Shown: positions 8,471-16,806, counted from the first letter of the stretch. The stretch is 34,139 bases of DNA from Myxococcota bacterium (GCA_018813065.1 JAHJCH010000102.1:1-34139); one strand, 5' to 3'. Notes: generated from the letters alone by a model not told the origin. Program-made: numbers and translations.

Positions 8471-8941
8471 ATGAGGCGTGTTTTTCGTTTTGATCGGGGG
8501 CGGCTGGCGCGCAACCTCCTCGGCCTGCTCCCCCTCGCGGGCTTCCCCATCGCGCTCTACCTCACGGGGCAAGAGGAGCCGATCTTCTTCGTGCTCTTCG
8601 GCGCAGGCGCGGCGGCGTTGATCTCCAACGTCTTTTATTACAGCGCCCGCTTTCGGCTGATCATCGATGATGAGCAGCTCGATATCCGTGGGCGGCTGTG
8701 GCACCGGCGCATCCCCTTCAGCGATCTCCAAGAGGCGCAGGTGCGCCAAGGTCGAGGCAAGGCCTATCGCTTTATGGGGCCGCCGCCCTTCCGCGAGCTG
8801 GTCCTCAAGACCGCCGCGCGGCGCCATATCCTCTCCAGCCTGCCGCTGGGTGAGGCGGCGTTCGATGAGCTGGTGGGGCTGATCGCGGCGCGGATCCCCG
8901 TCACCCAGGAGCCCCTTGAGGGCGATGAGGACGAGCCTTAG
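8471..8941 (+). CDS. Small membrane protein with bacterial PH-like domain
   Basis: I start at 8471 (MRRVFRFDRG) since GGGAG precedes it at good spacing; the frame is open further upstream. The 156-residue protein has two predicted membrane helices: residues about 12-31 (LLGLLPLAGFPIALYL) and 36-55 (IFFVLFGAGAAALISNVFYY). The rest is a soluble beta-rich domain starting FRLIIDDEQLDIRGRLW. This layout (helical hairpin, then a strand with IDDEQL and an aromatic turn) is typical of bacterial PH domain (bPH/YdbT-like) proteins. The acidic tail ends EGDEDEP. Its role is unknown. It stands alone between the divergent EboE-like gene and preT. Confidence 0.72.
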   Translation: MRRVFRFDRGRLARNLLGLLPLAGFPIALYLTGQEEPIFFVLFGAGAAALISNVFYYSARFRLIIDDEQLDIRGRLWHRRIPFSDLQEAQVRQGRGKAYRFMGPPPFRELVLKTAARRHILSSLPLGEAAFDELVGLIAARIPVTQEPLEGDEDEP

Positions 8942-9043
8942 AGGGTCAGCGAGGGGGTGAGCGCCGCGCGGGTTTTCTCCTCGCCCTCCCATGCAAAAGG
9001 AGCTAGGTTCGATCTCCCCAATCCCGCAGTGGAGAGATCCAGG

Positions 9044-10393
9044 ATGACTGAGAAGATCCCCGCCACGATCCCCCCCGCGCCCCACCGCGCGGAGGCGGCC
9101 TTTAAGGACTTTAAGCCGCCCTACTCGGAGATGCAGGCGCTCGCCGAGGCCAACCGCTGCATCTACTGCCATGACGCCCCCTGCATCGAGGCCTGCCCCA
9201 CCTCGATCGACATCCCTGAGTTCATCCGCAAGATCACCACGGGCAACCTCAAGGGCTCGGCGCGGACCATCTTCGCCAGCAACATCTTGGGGATGAGCTG
9301 CGCGCGGGTCTGCCCCGTCGAGGTCCTCTGCGTCGGCGCCTGCGTTTACAACGAGGAGGGCGGCGCGCCGGTGCAGATCGGGCGGCTGCAACGCTACGCC
9401 ACCGATCACGCCTACGCCGAGGGCTGGCGCTTCGCCGAGGCGGGCGCGCCGACGGGCAAGCACATTGGCCTCATCCGCGGCGGCCCCGCCAGCCTCGCCG
9501 CCGCCCATGAGCTGCGTCGGCTCGGCCACGCCTGCACGATCTACGAGAAGCGCGCGCTGCTGGGCGGCCTCAACGTCTCTGGCGTCGCCCCCTATAAGAT
9601 CCGCGCCGATCGCGCCGCCGAAGAGGTGGAGTGGGTCTTGGGGATCGGGGGGATCGAGCTGAAGACCGGCGTAGAGGTCGGCGAAGACCTCAGCCTTGAG
9701 GCCCTTGAGGCCCAGCACGACGCGCTCTTCTTTGGCTTTGGGCTTGGCCCCGACAGCCGCCTTGAGGTGCAAGGGGAGGACATCAAGGGCGTGCGCGGCG
9801 CGGTGGGCTTTATCGAGGAGATGAAGCTCGGCCCGGTGGATCTCAGCGGCGTCGAGCACGCCTTGGTCATCGGCGGCGGCAACACCGCCGTGGACGCCGT
9901 GCGCGAGCTGGTGACCCTGGGCGTGCCCAAGGTCACCTTGGTCTATCGCGGCGTCGAGGCGGGCATGAAGGGCTACGCCCATGAGTGGAAGCAGGCCAAG
10001 ATCGAGGGCGTCGAGGCGCTGTGGCAGGCGCTGCCGATGTACTTCAAGGCCAAGGACGGCGCGCTCATCGGCGTCACCTGCGCCCGCGTCGATGAGGACA
10101 AGCAGCTCATCCCCGGCTCAGAGTTCAAGGTTGAGGCGCAGCTGGCGCTGATGGCCATCGGCCAGAGCAAGCTCGGCGCGCTCTTGGGCGATCTGGAGGG
10201 GATCGAGGTGCTGCGCGGGCGGATCATCGCCGATGAGGCGGGGCGCACGGGCCGCGCGGGTTACTTCGCGGGCGGCGACTGCGTGAACGGCGGCAAGGAG
10301 GTCGTCAACGCCGCCGCTGAGGGCAAGGCCGCCGCCGTCGCCATCGACGCTTACCTCAAGACCAGCAGCTTAAAGGGGGCTCATCATGCCTGA
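9044..10393 (+). CDS. preT: NAD(P)-dependent dihydropyrimidine dehydrogenase, FAD/Fe-S subunit (PreT-like)
   Basis: The 449-residue protein takes electrons from NAD(P)H and passes them to PreA for reduction of uracil and thymine in the cytoplasm. Residues 39-51 hold CxxCxxxxCxxxC, and Cys86, 90, 96 and 100 form a second set, as in the GltD/DPYD N-terminal Fe-S domain. An FAD-binding Rossmann segment starts at about residue 139 and a second nucleotide motif, VIGGGNTAVDAV, lies near residue 280. The C-terminal GGDCVNGGKEVVNAAAEGK closes the FAD site. The FAD loop reads I-R-G-G-P-A-S: Arg145 (codon 9476-9478) stands where the first Gly of GxGxxG/S is expected. Start at 9044 follows GGAGAG; the open frame before it lacks domain sequence. 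It overlaps preA by eight bases. Confidence 0.9.
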   Translation: MTEKIPATIPPAPHRAEAAFKDFKPPYSEMQALAEANRCIYCHDAPCIEACPTSIDIPEFIRKITTGNLKGSARTIFASNILGMSCARVCPVEVLCVGACVYNEEGGAPVQIGRLQRYATDHAYAEGWRFAEAGAPTGKHIGLIRGGPASLAAAHELRRLGHACTIYEKRALLGGLNVSGVAPYKIRADRAAEEVEWVLGIGGIELKTGVEVGEDLSLEALEAQHDALFFGFGLGPDSRLEVQGEDIKGVRGAVGFIEEMKLGPVDLSGVEHALVIGGGNTAVDAVRELVTLGVPKVTLVYRGVEAGMKGYAHEWKQAKIEGVEALWQALPMYFKAKDGALIGVTCARVDEDKQLIPGSEFKVEAQLALMAIGQSKLGALLGDLEGIEVLRGRIIADEAGRTGRAGYFAGGDCVNGGKEVVNAAAEGKAAAVAIDAYLKTSSLKGAHHA

Positions 10394-11654
10394 TCTGACC
10401 ACGAACTGCGGGGGGATCATCTCTCCCAACCCCTTCTGGCTGGCCTCAGCCCCCCCGACCAACACCGGCGACCAGATCATGCGCGCGTTTGACGCGGGCT
10501 GGGGCGGCGCGGTCTGGAAGACCCTAGGTCAGCCCGTCCAGAACGTCTCCAGCCGCTTTGGCGCCATCCACCATCGCTCCAGCCGCGCGGTGGGCTTCAA
10601 TAACATCGAGCTGATCACCGATCGCAGCTTGGAGCTGAACCTCAAGGAGATGGTTGAGGTTAAGAAGCGCTACCCCAAGCACGCTGTCATCGCCTCCTTG
10701 ATGGTGGACACGCGCCAGGAGTGGCATGACATCGTCAAGCGGGCCATCGACGCCGGCGCGGACGGGCTAGAGCTTAACTTCGGCTGCCCGCATGGCATGT
10801 GCGAGCGCGGCATGGGCTCCGCCGTGGGCCAAGAGCCCAAGGTCAATGAGCGGATCACCTCCTGGGTCCAAGAGGTCAGCACGATCCCCACGCTGGTGAA
10901 GCTGACGCCCAACGTCGGCGACATCATCCCTCACGGGATCGCCGCCCAGCGCGGCGGCGCCAACGGCGTGTCGCTGATCAACACGATCAAGTCGATCATC
11001 GGGGTGGACGTGGACCACTTCGCGCCCATGCCCCGCGTGGGGATGCAGTCCACCAACGGCGGCTTCTGTGGCCCCGCCGTCAAGCCCATCGCGCTGCACA
11101 TGGTCGCGGCCTTGGCGCGGGATCATGAGTTTAAGCTGCCCATCAGCGGCATCGGTGGCATCACCAATTGGCGCGACGCCGTGGAGTTTATGCTCTTGGG
11201 CGCCAGCAGCGTACAGGTCTGCACGGCGGTGATGCTATACGGCTATCGCATCGTCGGTGACATGATCGAGGGCCTCGAAGACTACATGCGCGCTCATCAG
11301 TTTGAGCGGCTGGATGACTTCATTGGCAAGGCCATCCCCAACTTCAGCGAGTGGGGAGATCTGGACATCAACTATGAGACGGTCGCCCAGATCGACGAGG
11401 AGAAGTGCATCGGCTGCCAGGCCTGCGTGACCGCCTGCATGGACGGCGGCCACCAGTGCATTCACCCGCGCGAGGGCACCCGCGTGCCTGTCGTCGATGA
11501 AGATGAGTGCGTCGGCTGCAACCTCTGCCAGATCGTCTGCCCCGTGCCGGGCTGCGTCAGCATGGTCGAGGTGGACAATGGCTTCGCGCCGACGACCTGG
11601 AATGAGCACATCTGGGATCAGAAGGCCATCCGGCCAAAGAAGGGCGCGCACTGA
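10386..11654 (+). CDS. preA: Dihydropyrimidine dehydrogenase, FMN/Fe-S catalytic subunit (PreA)
   Basis: The 422-residue protein is the catalytic half of the bacterial uracil/thymine reductase. Residues 1-310 are a DHODH-like FMN barrel with NFGCPHGMCERGMG (131-144), VKLTPNVGD (171-179), SLINTIKSI (196-204) and SGIGGITNW (254-262). Two 4Fe-4S motifs follow: Cys341/344/347/351 and Cys375/378/381/385. The position matching the catalytic Cys of mammalian DPYD appears to be Val147, with a Cys at 139 instead. As far as I remember bacterial PreA proteins also lack Cys at the first site. The gene overlaps preT by eight bases, so the two are translated together. A reductive pyrimidine catabolic role is firm by family; the partner genes (hydantoinase, ureidopropionase) are not in the window. 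Confidence 0.93.
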   Translation: MPDLTTNCGGIISPNPFWLASAPPTNTGDQIMRAFDAGWGGAVWKTLGQPVQNVSSRFGAIHHRSSRAVGFNNIELITDRSLELNLKEMVEVKKRYPKHAVIASLMVDTRQEWHDIVKRAIDAGADGLELNFGCPHGMCERGMGSAVGQEPKVNERITSWVQEVSTIPTLVKLTPNVGDIIPHGIAAQRGGANGVSLINTIKSIIGVDVDHFAPMPRVGMQSTNGGFCGPAVKPIALHMVAALARDHEFKLPISGIGGITNWRDAVEFMLLGASSVQVCTAVMLYGYRIVGDMIEGLEDYMRAHQFERLDDFIGKAIPNFSEWGDLDINYETVAQIDEEKCIGCQACVTACMDGGHQCIHPREGTRVPVVDEDECVGCNLCQIVCPVPGCVSMVEVDNGFAPTTWNEHIWDQKAIRPKKGAH

Positions 11655-11664
11655 GCGGGCGAGG

Positions 11665-12645
11665 CTACTCCACGCCCACGAAGGACTTGATGTACTGCAC
11701 GCGGGCAAAGGACTGCTCATCCTTGGGGTTGGCCAACCGACCTTGGAAGCCCGCGATGGACTCAAAGCCCTTGCTCTCCATCCACGCCTCAAGCCCGCGC
11801 AGGATCTCCCCCACGCTGTCCATGCCATTGCGATAGATCGTCGAGGCGATCTGAACCGCGTTGGCCCCGGCCAGCAGCGCCTTGATCAAGCCCTCAGCGT
11901 CATGCACGCCCGTGGTGAGGGCCAAATCACAAGTGAGGTGAGGCTTAAGCATCGCCATCCAGCGCAACGGGAGCTGGATGTCTTGAGGCTGCGTAAAATT
12001 GATGCCTGAAACCAGCGCCATCTTATCGATGTCGATATCGGGCTGAAAGAAGCGATTAAAGAGCACCAGGGCATCGGCCCCGGCGTCCTCGGCGCGGCGG
12101 GCGAAGCTGACGAGGGTGCTGTAGAAGGGCGCCAGCTTCACCGCGACGGGGCAGGAGACATAGCCCTTGATCTGCTCGATGATCTCCAGTTGCTTGGCCT
12201 CCACGGCGTTGCTGTCCTCACCGGGGGCCGGGGCGATGTCATAGATGTTCAGCTCGATGCCATCCGCGCCAGCGGCCTCAAGCTGCTTGGCATAGGCCAT
12301 CCAGTTATCGGAGGACACGCAGTTGATCGAGGCGAAGACGGGGATCTTGACCGCCGCCTTGATGGCCTCAAGGCGCTCAAGATACTTCTGCGCGCCGACG
12401 AGGCTGGGGTAATCGGCGAGGAGATAGCCCTCGGCCTCGGGATGGGGATAACCGGCCAGGCTGTCATAGACCTCGGCCTGCTCGTGGCGGATCTCCTCCT
12501 CAAAGACCGACTTCATCACCAAGGCGGCGGCGCCAGCGGCCTCAAGCTGGCGCGCGGTGCTGGGCTTGGTGGTAAAGCCAGAGCTGCCGATGATGATGGG
12601 GTTTGAGAGCGTCAGGCCCATGTATCGCGTCTTGAGGTCCGCCAT
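11665..12645 (-). CDS. Dihydroorotate dehydrogenase-like flavoprotein
   Basis: The 326-residue protein is an FMN TIM barrel of the 'dihydroorotate dehydrogenase-like' family. It has an opening NPIIIGSSGFT, FASINCVSSDNW for the substrate loop, GIELNIYDIAP, VAVKLAPFYS for an FMN-contacting Lys, and a late ALLAGANAVQIAS phosphate-binding segment. It lacks the N-terminal membrane helices of class 2 PyrD. Whether it makes orotate is not certain; members of this family often sit beside pyruvate-ferredoxin oxidoreductase genes and may do something else. It converges on preA with a 10-bp gap and is divergent from the TPR gene. Its proximity to preTA may be meaningful or may only reflect shared fold. 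Confidence 0.85.
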   Translation of the reverse strand: MADLKTRYMGLTLSNPIIIGSSGFTTKPSTARQLEAAGAAALVMKSVFEEEIRHEQAEVYDSLAGYPHPEAEGYLLADYPSLVGAQKYLERLEAIKAAVKIPVFASINCVSSDNWMAYAKQLEAAGADGIELNIYDIAPAPGEDSNAVEAKQLEIIEQIKGYVSCPVAVKLAPFYSTLVSFARRAEDAGADALVLFNRFFQPDIDIDKMALVSGINFTQPQDIQLPLRWMAMLKPHLTCDLALTTGVHDAEGLIKALLAGANAVQIASTIYRNGMDSVGEILRGLEAWMESKGFESIAGFQGRLANPKDEQSFARVQYIKSFVGVE

Positions 12646-12842
12646 GTGGAAGCCTCCTCAGGTAAAAACTCGATGAAAAATGCACCGCGCGCCGAGGATT
12701 GTAAAGCGTGGCGGATCTTCAAGGCTGGGTGGCTTATCGCGGGCTCGACATCCTGGCGAGGCAGTCAACCCTGCCCGCTCATGTGCTATGGTGCGTGGCC
12801 GTGGGGCGAGAGCACGCCCGTGACGCGTCAAGAGGAGGAGGA

Positions 12843-14105
12843 ATGCGCCTGATCATCGCCTCGCTGCTGCTCTGGGGGGGCCTCAGCCCCGCGCAAGACC
12901 GCTGGCCGCAGCACAAAGGGGACTGCGAGGATGTCTTTCAGGGCTGGCGGGTTCAATCGCTGGAGAGCCTACGCGGCTGCTTGATGCGTTGGGAGATGTA
13001 CCGCGACATGGCGGCGACGACCTCATCGCAGAAGAAGGTGGCGCGGGAGGCCTTTGAGAAGCTCTACGCCGAGGGGGATGAGCGTGACGCCTTTATCGCG
13101 CTCTCGGCGCTGAAGCGGATGGGGTTTCGACCGCGCAAGCTGCGCGACGAGGCGGCCCCTGAGGTCGATAGCCGGGCAGGCGGGCCGACGGTGCGGCTCA
13201 CGGAGGCGCCGCGCGAGGGGGGTTTAGCGCCCAAGGGGATGCACTTTGAGCCCGAGGGGGGCGGCGCGGAGCCACCGATGATGGGGGAGCGTGCCCCTGA
13301 TCGTGCGGCGGCGGAGCGTGCCTTTACCAACGGCAATGAGCACTACCGAGGGAACCGCTATGGCGAAGCGCTCAGCGAATACCTCCTCTCTGCCGACAGC
13401 GATCCCACCTACGCCAAGCCGCTCTACATGGCTGCCCGCTGCGCGGTGAAGCTGCGCGCGCCCAAGGACGCGATCCACTACCTCCTACAGATGCGTGACA
13501 TCGACAGCGAGGAGGCGCGCCAGCTCTTAACCAAGGCGGGCTCGGACCCGGCCTTCAGCGCGATGGCGCGCTCGGGCGCCTTTAAGGACGTGACGGGGAC
13601 AGCCATCGTGCAGATCCTCAACGGGGTGGGCGAGCGTGGCTTAAAGATCGTCAAAGACTACGAGAAAGCGCTGAGCCGAGCGGGCTTCAGCGTGGCCAAG
13701 GTGGGCAACGATCGTTATCACCGCACGGCCAAGATCATCTACACCAAGCCTGGTTTTGAGCGCCAAGGCGAGGAGATCCGCCGCCAGCTTCAGATGGGCC
13801 TTGTGCATAAGAAGCCGATCGAGTGGCCCAGCCGCTATGACGTGATTGTCGTCTACGGCGACAACAAGGGGAAAGACTGGGTGGACGACGAGGCGGAGAA
13901 GAACGGCCAACAGAACAAGGAGAAGGAGGAGGCGGAGAAGAAGGCCAAGGAGAAGAAGGCGCAGGAGGACATGGCCAAGAAGGCCAAGATGCGTGAGCAG
14001 GTGGAGATGATGAAGATGTTGCAGGATATGAACGCTGGCGAGGCGGCCAAGCAAGCCGATCCCACGGGCGGGGATCCAATCAACGCGGTGCCGCTGCCGC
14101 CTTGA
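12843..14105 (+). CDS. Secreted TPR protein with LytR_C domain and charged C-terminal helix
   Basis: I start at 12843 (MRLIIASLLLWGGLSPAQ), which follows GAGGAGGA and begins a signal peptide. The frame is open 135 bp further up without a matching site. Residues about 155-245 look like TPR helices (NGNEHYRGNRYGEALSEYL). Residues about 252-340 match a LytR_C-type fold: AIVQILNGVGERGLKIV, then GFSVAKVGND, then AKIIYTKPGF. This domain occurs on cell-envelope proteins. A long Lys/Glu helix (345-400) and a Pro-ending tail finish the 420-residue protein. Tail sequence from this gene is copied in the linkers of the neighbouring islet. A periplasmic scaffold role is plausible but unproven. Confidence 0.85.
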   Translation: MRLIIASLLLWGGLSPAQDRWPQHKGDCEDVFQGWRVQSLESLRGCLMRWEMYRDMAATTSSQKKVAREAFEKLYAEGDERDAFIALSALKRMGFRPRKLRDEAAPEVDSRAGGPTVRLTEAPREGGLAPKGMHFEPEGGGAEPPMMGERAPDRAAAERAFTNGNEHYRGNRYGEALSEYLLSADSDPTYAKPLYMAARCAVKLRAPKDAIHYLLQMRDIDSEEARQLLTKAGSDPAFSAMARSGAFKDVTGTAIVQILNGVGERGLKIVKDYEKALSRAGFSVAKVGNDRYHRTAKIIYTKPGFERQGEEIRRQLQMGLVHKKPIEWPSRYDVIVVYGDNKGKDWVDDEAEKNGQQNKEKEEAEKKAKEKKAQEDMAKKAKMREQVEMMKMLQDMNAGEAAKQADPTGGDPINAVPLPP

Positions 14106-14207
14106 GTCCCGGTCGCTGGGCTAAATCCAGAATAAATCTGAAGGTTTAAAAGAGCACATGGTGGCTGGCTGCTGCCGCTAAGAGCACATGGGGGCCACCT
14201 GCTCTGC
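14092..14207. repeat. Linker core repeat, copy A
   Basis: Core shared with 15518-15637 and 16851-16972: a GCCGCTGCCGCC start, CCCGGTCGCTGG, CTAAATCCAGAATAAATCTG, then two AGAGCACATG units (14151, 14181), the second ending in CCACCTGCTCTGC. In this copy the first bases are the authentic end of the TPR/LytR_C gene, so the repeat probably originated here. A third AGAGCACATG unit is at 14343-14352. The rest of this linker (14208-14382) is the captured nhaC fragment plus a tail shared with copy B. Confidence 0.85.
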
Positions 14208-14209
14208 AG

Positions 14210-14289
14210 GGCCATGGGCATCAATCCGCCCGTGCCACGCAGGATCTGGTCGATGATCTCGCGCAGGCTCAAGATCCACTGTATGCGCG
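14210..14289. repeat. Captured 80-bp fragment of the downstream nhaC-type gene
   Basis: These 80 bases match 19411-19490 inside the antiporter gene with two mismatches (C to T and G to A), same orientation. Read on the minus strand it still encodes ILSLREIIDQILRG, but no intact gene surrounds it. It lies about 5.1 kb from its source. Confidence 0.92.
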
Positions 14290-14382
14290 TCGGCCAGCCG
14301 TGCAAGCTTGGAGCAAAGCCAACATAAGCATCAAGACTCAAAAGAGCACATGGGTGCCACCTACTCCGGCTGCCGCGCTAAA

Positions 14383-15405
14383 TCATATAATTCTGTATTT
14401 TTTAATTACATCAGGTACATAATACCCCCCAAAATTGATGAGATATCTGTATCTATGGAATTGAATGTAAGATCTTGAAAAACTACTTTCTTCAAACTTT
14501 TTCAATAAGAAGAGAGTATCCTTATTGAGGAGCAAATTAAATTTTTTATTTAGAAGTTCTTTTAGAAGTTCTTTATCCTTTGATAGATAAGATAATAATA
14601 CAACCGTATGAAAATTATGTTTTAGCTTTCCAACAATCTCTTTTCTTCTATGTTCAGAAAAATTTTCCAAAGCTTGTAATAAATTTAAATTGCTAATACT
14701 TTTAAATAGATAATTTCGTAATTCTTTTGAGTTTAATTCAATCATTATTGAACGATGTAGCTTTTCTGGTGCAAATTTCCAAAGATTTGACTCAAAGTAA
14801 TCTTCGATATTTTTAAAGTTGTTAAAACTTTCTATTAATTCAAAATATACAACAGGAGAGGTTCTTATTCCAAAGAACTTTTCTAAATTAAGATCTTGTT
14901 GATCCGCAATTCTCTTTATTGATGTTCTAATGAATTGAGAGTCATTATATGTGCTCTTTGTTGACAATAAAAATGCATAATAAAAATATAATCCGCTTGA
15001 ATCAAAAAGACTATGGATATCTTGTTCACTTAATGGTGTCTTTGGTTTTTTTAAGCTATATAAATTAAAAAAACCAATATTTAGCTTGGATAAATCAGAC
15101 TTTATCTCTTTTTTTTCAATTGAAAAAGGTTTCTTGTCATGAAGAAAAAGATTTCTATTCATTTTTTCCAATAAAATTGATATATAAAGTGTCTCACAAT
15201 TATTTATAACAAACAATGCCTCTTTTTTAGAAAGTTTATTTGTATCTTGAGATGTTAAACTAGAACACTCAAGTGAATCATCGAGGTGATAGTGGTAAAA
15301 ATAAATTTCCTCTTGAGATGTCATGTGCATACTTGCGCTGAAAACTGATACTGGAGTGCCTATCCAATAAAAAATAAAAATTATCGTGTTTAGCTTTGGA
15401 TGCAT
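14383..15405 (-). CDS. AT-rich secreted helical protein, islet paralogue 1
   Basis: The 340-residue protein is not a family I recognise. It begins with an N-terminal signal-like hydrophobic stretch (MHPKLNTIIFIFYWIGTPVS, cleavage perhaps after FSA) and has a good AAGGAGA site before 15405. The remainder is rich in Lys, Leu, Ile, Asn and Phe and looks mainly helical. Residues 108-144 (LNIGFFN, then PLSEQDIHSLF, then SGLYFYYA) match residues 86-121 of the gene at 17183-18158. The C-termini also match: FSRSYIQFHRYRYLI against YSRSDQFYFRNIKLI. The two are therefore paralogues. Codon use is unlike the host genes. Export to the periplasm or beyond is likely. Function unknown. Confidence 0.75.
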   Translation of the reverse strand: MHPKLNTIIFIFYWIGTPVSVFSASMHMTSQEEIYFYHYHLDDSLECSSLTSQDTNKLSKKEALFVINNCETLYISILLEKMNRNLFLHDKKPFSIEKKEIKSDLSKLNIGFFNLYSLKKPKTPLSEQDIHSLFDSSGLYFYYAFLLSTKSTYNDSQFIRTSIKRIADQQDLNLEKFFGIRTSPVVYFELIESFNNFKNIEDYFESNLWKFAPEKLHRSIMIELNSKELRNYLFKSISNLNLLQALENFSEHRRKEIVGKLKHNFHTVVLLSYLSKDKELLKELLNKKFNLLLNKDTLFLLKKFEESSFSRSYIQFHRYRYLINFGGYYVPDVIKKYRII

Positions 15406-15496
15406 TCACCAATCTCCTTGGTTTAGTTTATCTTCTATTTCTTCTAGGTCTGGTTTATTTCCTTTAAAATAATCCTGAAGCAACATATTTTGTTTA

Positions 15497-15540
15497 CGAT
15501 CCCACGGGCGCGGATCCAGCCGCTGCCACCTTAAGCCCCG
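15497..15540. repeat. Partial copy of the TPR/LytR_C gene tail
   Basis: The bases CGATCCCACGGGCG, then GGATCCA and GCCGCTGCC match the 3' end of the gene ending at 14105 (14057-14118), with an 11-base deletion and a few substitutions; the stop TGA has become TAA. It sits directly before the core repeat, as in copy A, which shows the linker carried part of the host gene with it. Confidence 0.8.
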
Positions 15541-15637
15541 GTCGCTGGGTCTAAATCCAGAATAAATCTGAAGGTTTAAAAGAGCACATGGGGGCTGGCT
15601 GCTGCCGCTAAGAGCACATGGGTGCCACCTGCTCTGC
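15518..15637. repeat. Linker core repeat, copy B
   Basis: Same core as copy A with few changes. This linker (15406-15861, 456 bp without a gene) carries four AGAGCACATG units (15581, 15611, 15659, 15780), two sets of tandem 18-mers, and a segment (15726-15800) that matches 14300-14362 of linker A (GGCCAGCCGTGCAAGCTTGG, then ATCAAGACTCAAAAGAGCAC). Confidence 0.85.
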
Positions 15638-15727
15638 TGCTCTGCTGGGCTGCCGCTAAGAGCACATGGGTGCCACCTGCTCTGCTGGGGGTGCCACCTG
15701 CTCTGCTGGTGCCACCTGCTCTGCTGG
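15622..15727. repeat. Tandem 18-bp units TGCCACCTGCTCTGCTGG
   Basis: Units at 15622-15639 (last base differs), 15671-15688, 15692-15709 and 15710-15727 are otherwise identical. The spacing is irregular and the units carry TGCTCT, the complement of the AGAGCA in the neighbouring unit. This suggests local slippage or recombination growth of a hairpin arm. Confidence 0.85.
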
Positions 15728-15792
15728 CCAGCCGTGCAAGCTTGGTGGAGCAAAGCTAACATAAACATCAAGACTCAAAAGAGCACATGGGT

Positions 15793-15848
15793 GCCACCTA
15801 CTCCGCGCGGCCACCTACTCCGCGCGGCCAGCCACCTACTCCGCGCGG
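15793..15848. repeat. Tandem 18-bp units GCCACCTACTCCGCGCGG
   Basis: Three identical units at 15793-15810, 15810-15827 and 15831-15848, just beyond the stop of islet gene 2. Single related units lie at the same relative place in the other linkers (about 14355 and 17165). The motif marks the 3' boundary of each AT-rich gene. Confidence 0.85.
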
Positions 15849-15861
15849 GACTACCAGAAAT

Positions 15862-16806
15862 TCAAAAACTAATATGGTCCCCTGGCCCAAATGGTGTATA
15901 TCCACTTTTAATCCTCCTTAGACTGTTAGAGATAGAAAGATAAAAAAAATCCTCACTATAAATAAATTTTTCTTTTCCTTTGTTAATTTTATTAAAATTG
16001 TTTTGATATAAATTTTTTAAATTATCATCAATATTTAATAGATGAAGCTTATTCTTCATAATTAAAAATATAATCATTACATTTTGTTTGCCTTTACAAT
16101 AAGGAATTTCATTATTAATTTTTTCAGCAAAATATTCACTGATGTATTCATCTGATTTTTCGAGATTAAGTAATCGACTTAATATATATTTGGGGTGCAT
16201 ATTACATGAATTTATTAATATATAATGTACTTTTTCTTGTACGGTCTTCATTTTTTTAATTTGATCATCAATTTTTATTGATTTAAACAATTTACTTCTT
16301 GATTTAAAGAATTCAATATTCATTTGAAGTTTCAAATTAAGCAAATACTCTATTTTTTCTTCCAATTCAGGATTTTGCAACCCAAAACTAACGGCTAGAA
16401 TATAGCTATTAATAGCAAATGTATAATTAGGTATTATAAATTTATTTATTTGATCAATATTTATTTTCTCTGTTTGAATGATCAATTTTAATAGCTCATT
16501 CATCGATTTATTAAGATTGTTTTCAACAAATATATCCTTTAGTGGCAGACCTTTTATATTATTATTAATAGCTGCTTTAAGTGCGTTTTTTAGATATAAA
16601 AATTGAATATAATAACTGCTTTTTTGAATAATTTCTAATTCGTTTTCTTCAATTTGATTGAACTCTGATTTAATAGCAATTTGGTATGAAATATCATTTT
16701 CAGAATCTGGAAATATTTTATATTTAATAGGAATAGGTTCGGCATATACATTTATATAAAATACACCGATTGACAATAAAGTCATTATTTTGATTTTTGT
16801 AATCAA
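15862..16806 (-). CDS. AT-rich secreted helical protein, islet gene 2 (distant relative)
   Basis: The 314-residue frame begins with TTG at 16806. I keep this start because AGGAG lies seven bases before it; the first ATG (16785) has no nearby site. The N-terminus is a signal peptide (KIMTLLSIGVFYINVYA, cleavage before EPIP). The rest is very rich in Ile, Lys, Asn and Leu and looks helical. Similarity to the two neighbours is weak: same length, same architecture, and a C-terminal FIYSEDFFYLSISN resembling YSRSDQFYFRNIKL of the next gene. It may be a diverged third member. No known domain was recognised. Base composition is strongly AT-rich and GATC is not enriched, unlike host genes. Confidence 0.7.
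   Translation of the reverse strand: MITKIKIMTLLSIGVFYINVYAEPIPIKYKIFPDSENDISYQIAIKSEFNQIEENELEIIQKSSYYIQFLYLKNALKAAINNNIKGLPLKDIFVENNLNKSMNELLKLIIQTEKINIDQINKFIIPNYTFAINSYILAVSFGLQNPELEEKIEYLLNLKLQMNIEFFKSRSKLFKSIKIDDQIKKMKTVQEKVHYILINSCNMHPKYILSRLLNLEKSDEYISEYFAEKINNEIPYCKGKQNVMIIFLIMKNKLHLLNIDDNLKNLYQNNFNKINKGKEKFIYSEDFFYLSISNSLRRIKSGYTPFGPGDHISF

Noticed and set aside
8456..9982. 508-codon minus-strand frame opposite the PH and preT genes
   Set aside because: Shadow frame; the genes on the plus strand have motifs and start sites.
12646..12842. Extended N-termini or a small gene in the divergent gap
   Set aside because: The frames lack a ribosome binding site and would precede a signal peptide; the gap holds only a possible extended -10 (TGCTATGGT near 12784) without a good -35.
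13853..14341. Minus-strand frame through linker A encoding ILSLREIIDQILRG
   Set aside because: The similarity comes from the captured nhaC fragment, and the frame runs into the TPR gene, so no real gene.
15406..15771. Minus-strand frame in linker B with repeated CALSGS
   Set aside because: Repeat-derived frame; the same peptide appears in the other linkers only because the DNA is repeated.
15600..15850. CRISPR array
   Set aside because: Repeats of 18 bp are nearly adjacent, with no uniform unique spacers and no cas genes.
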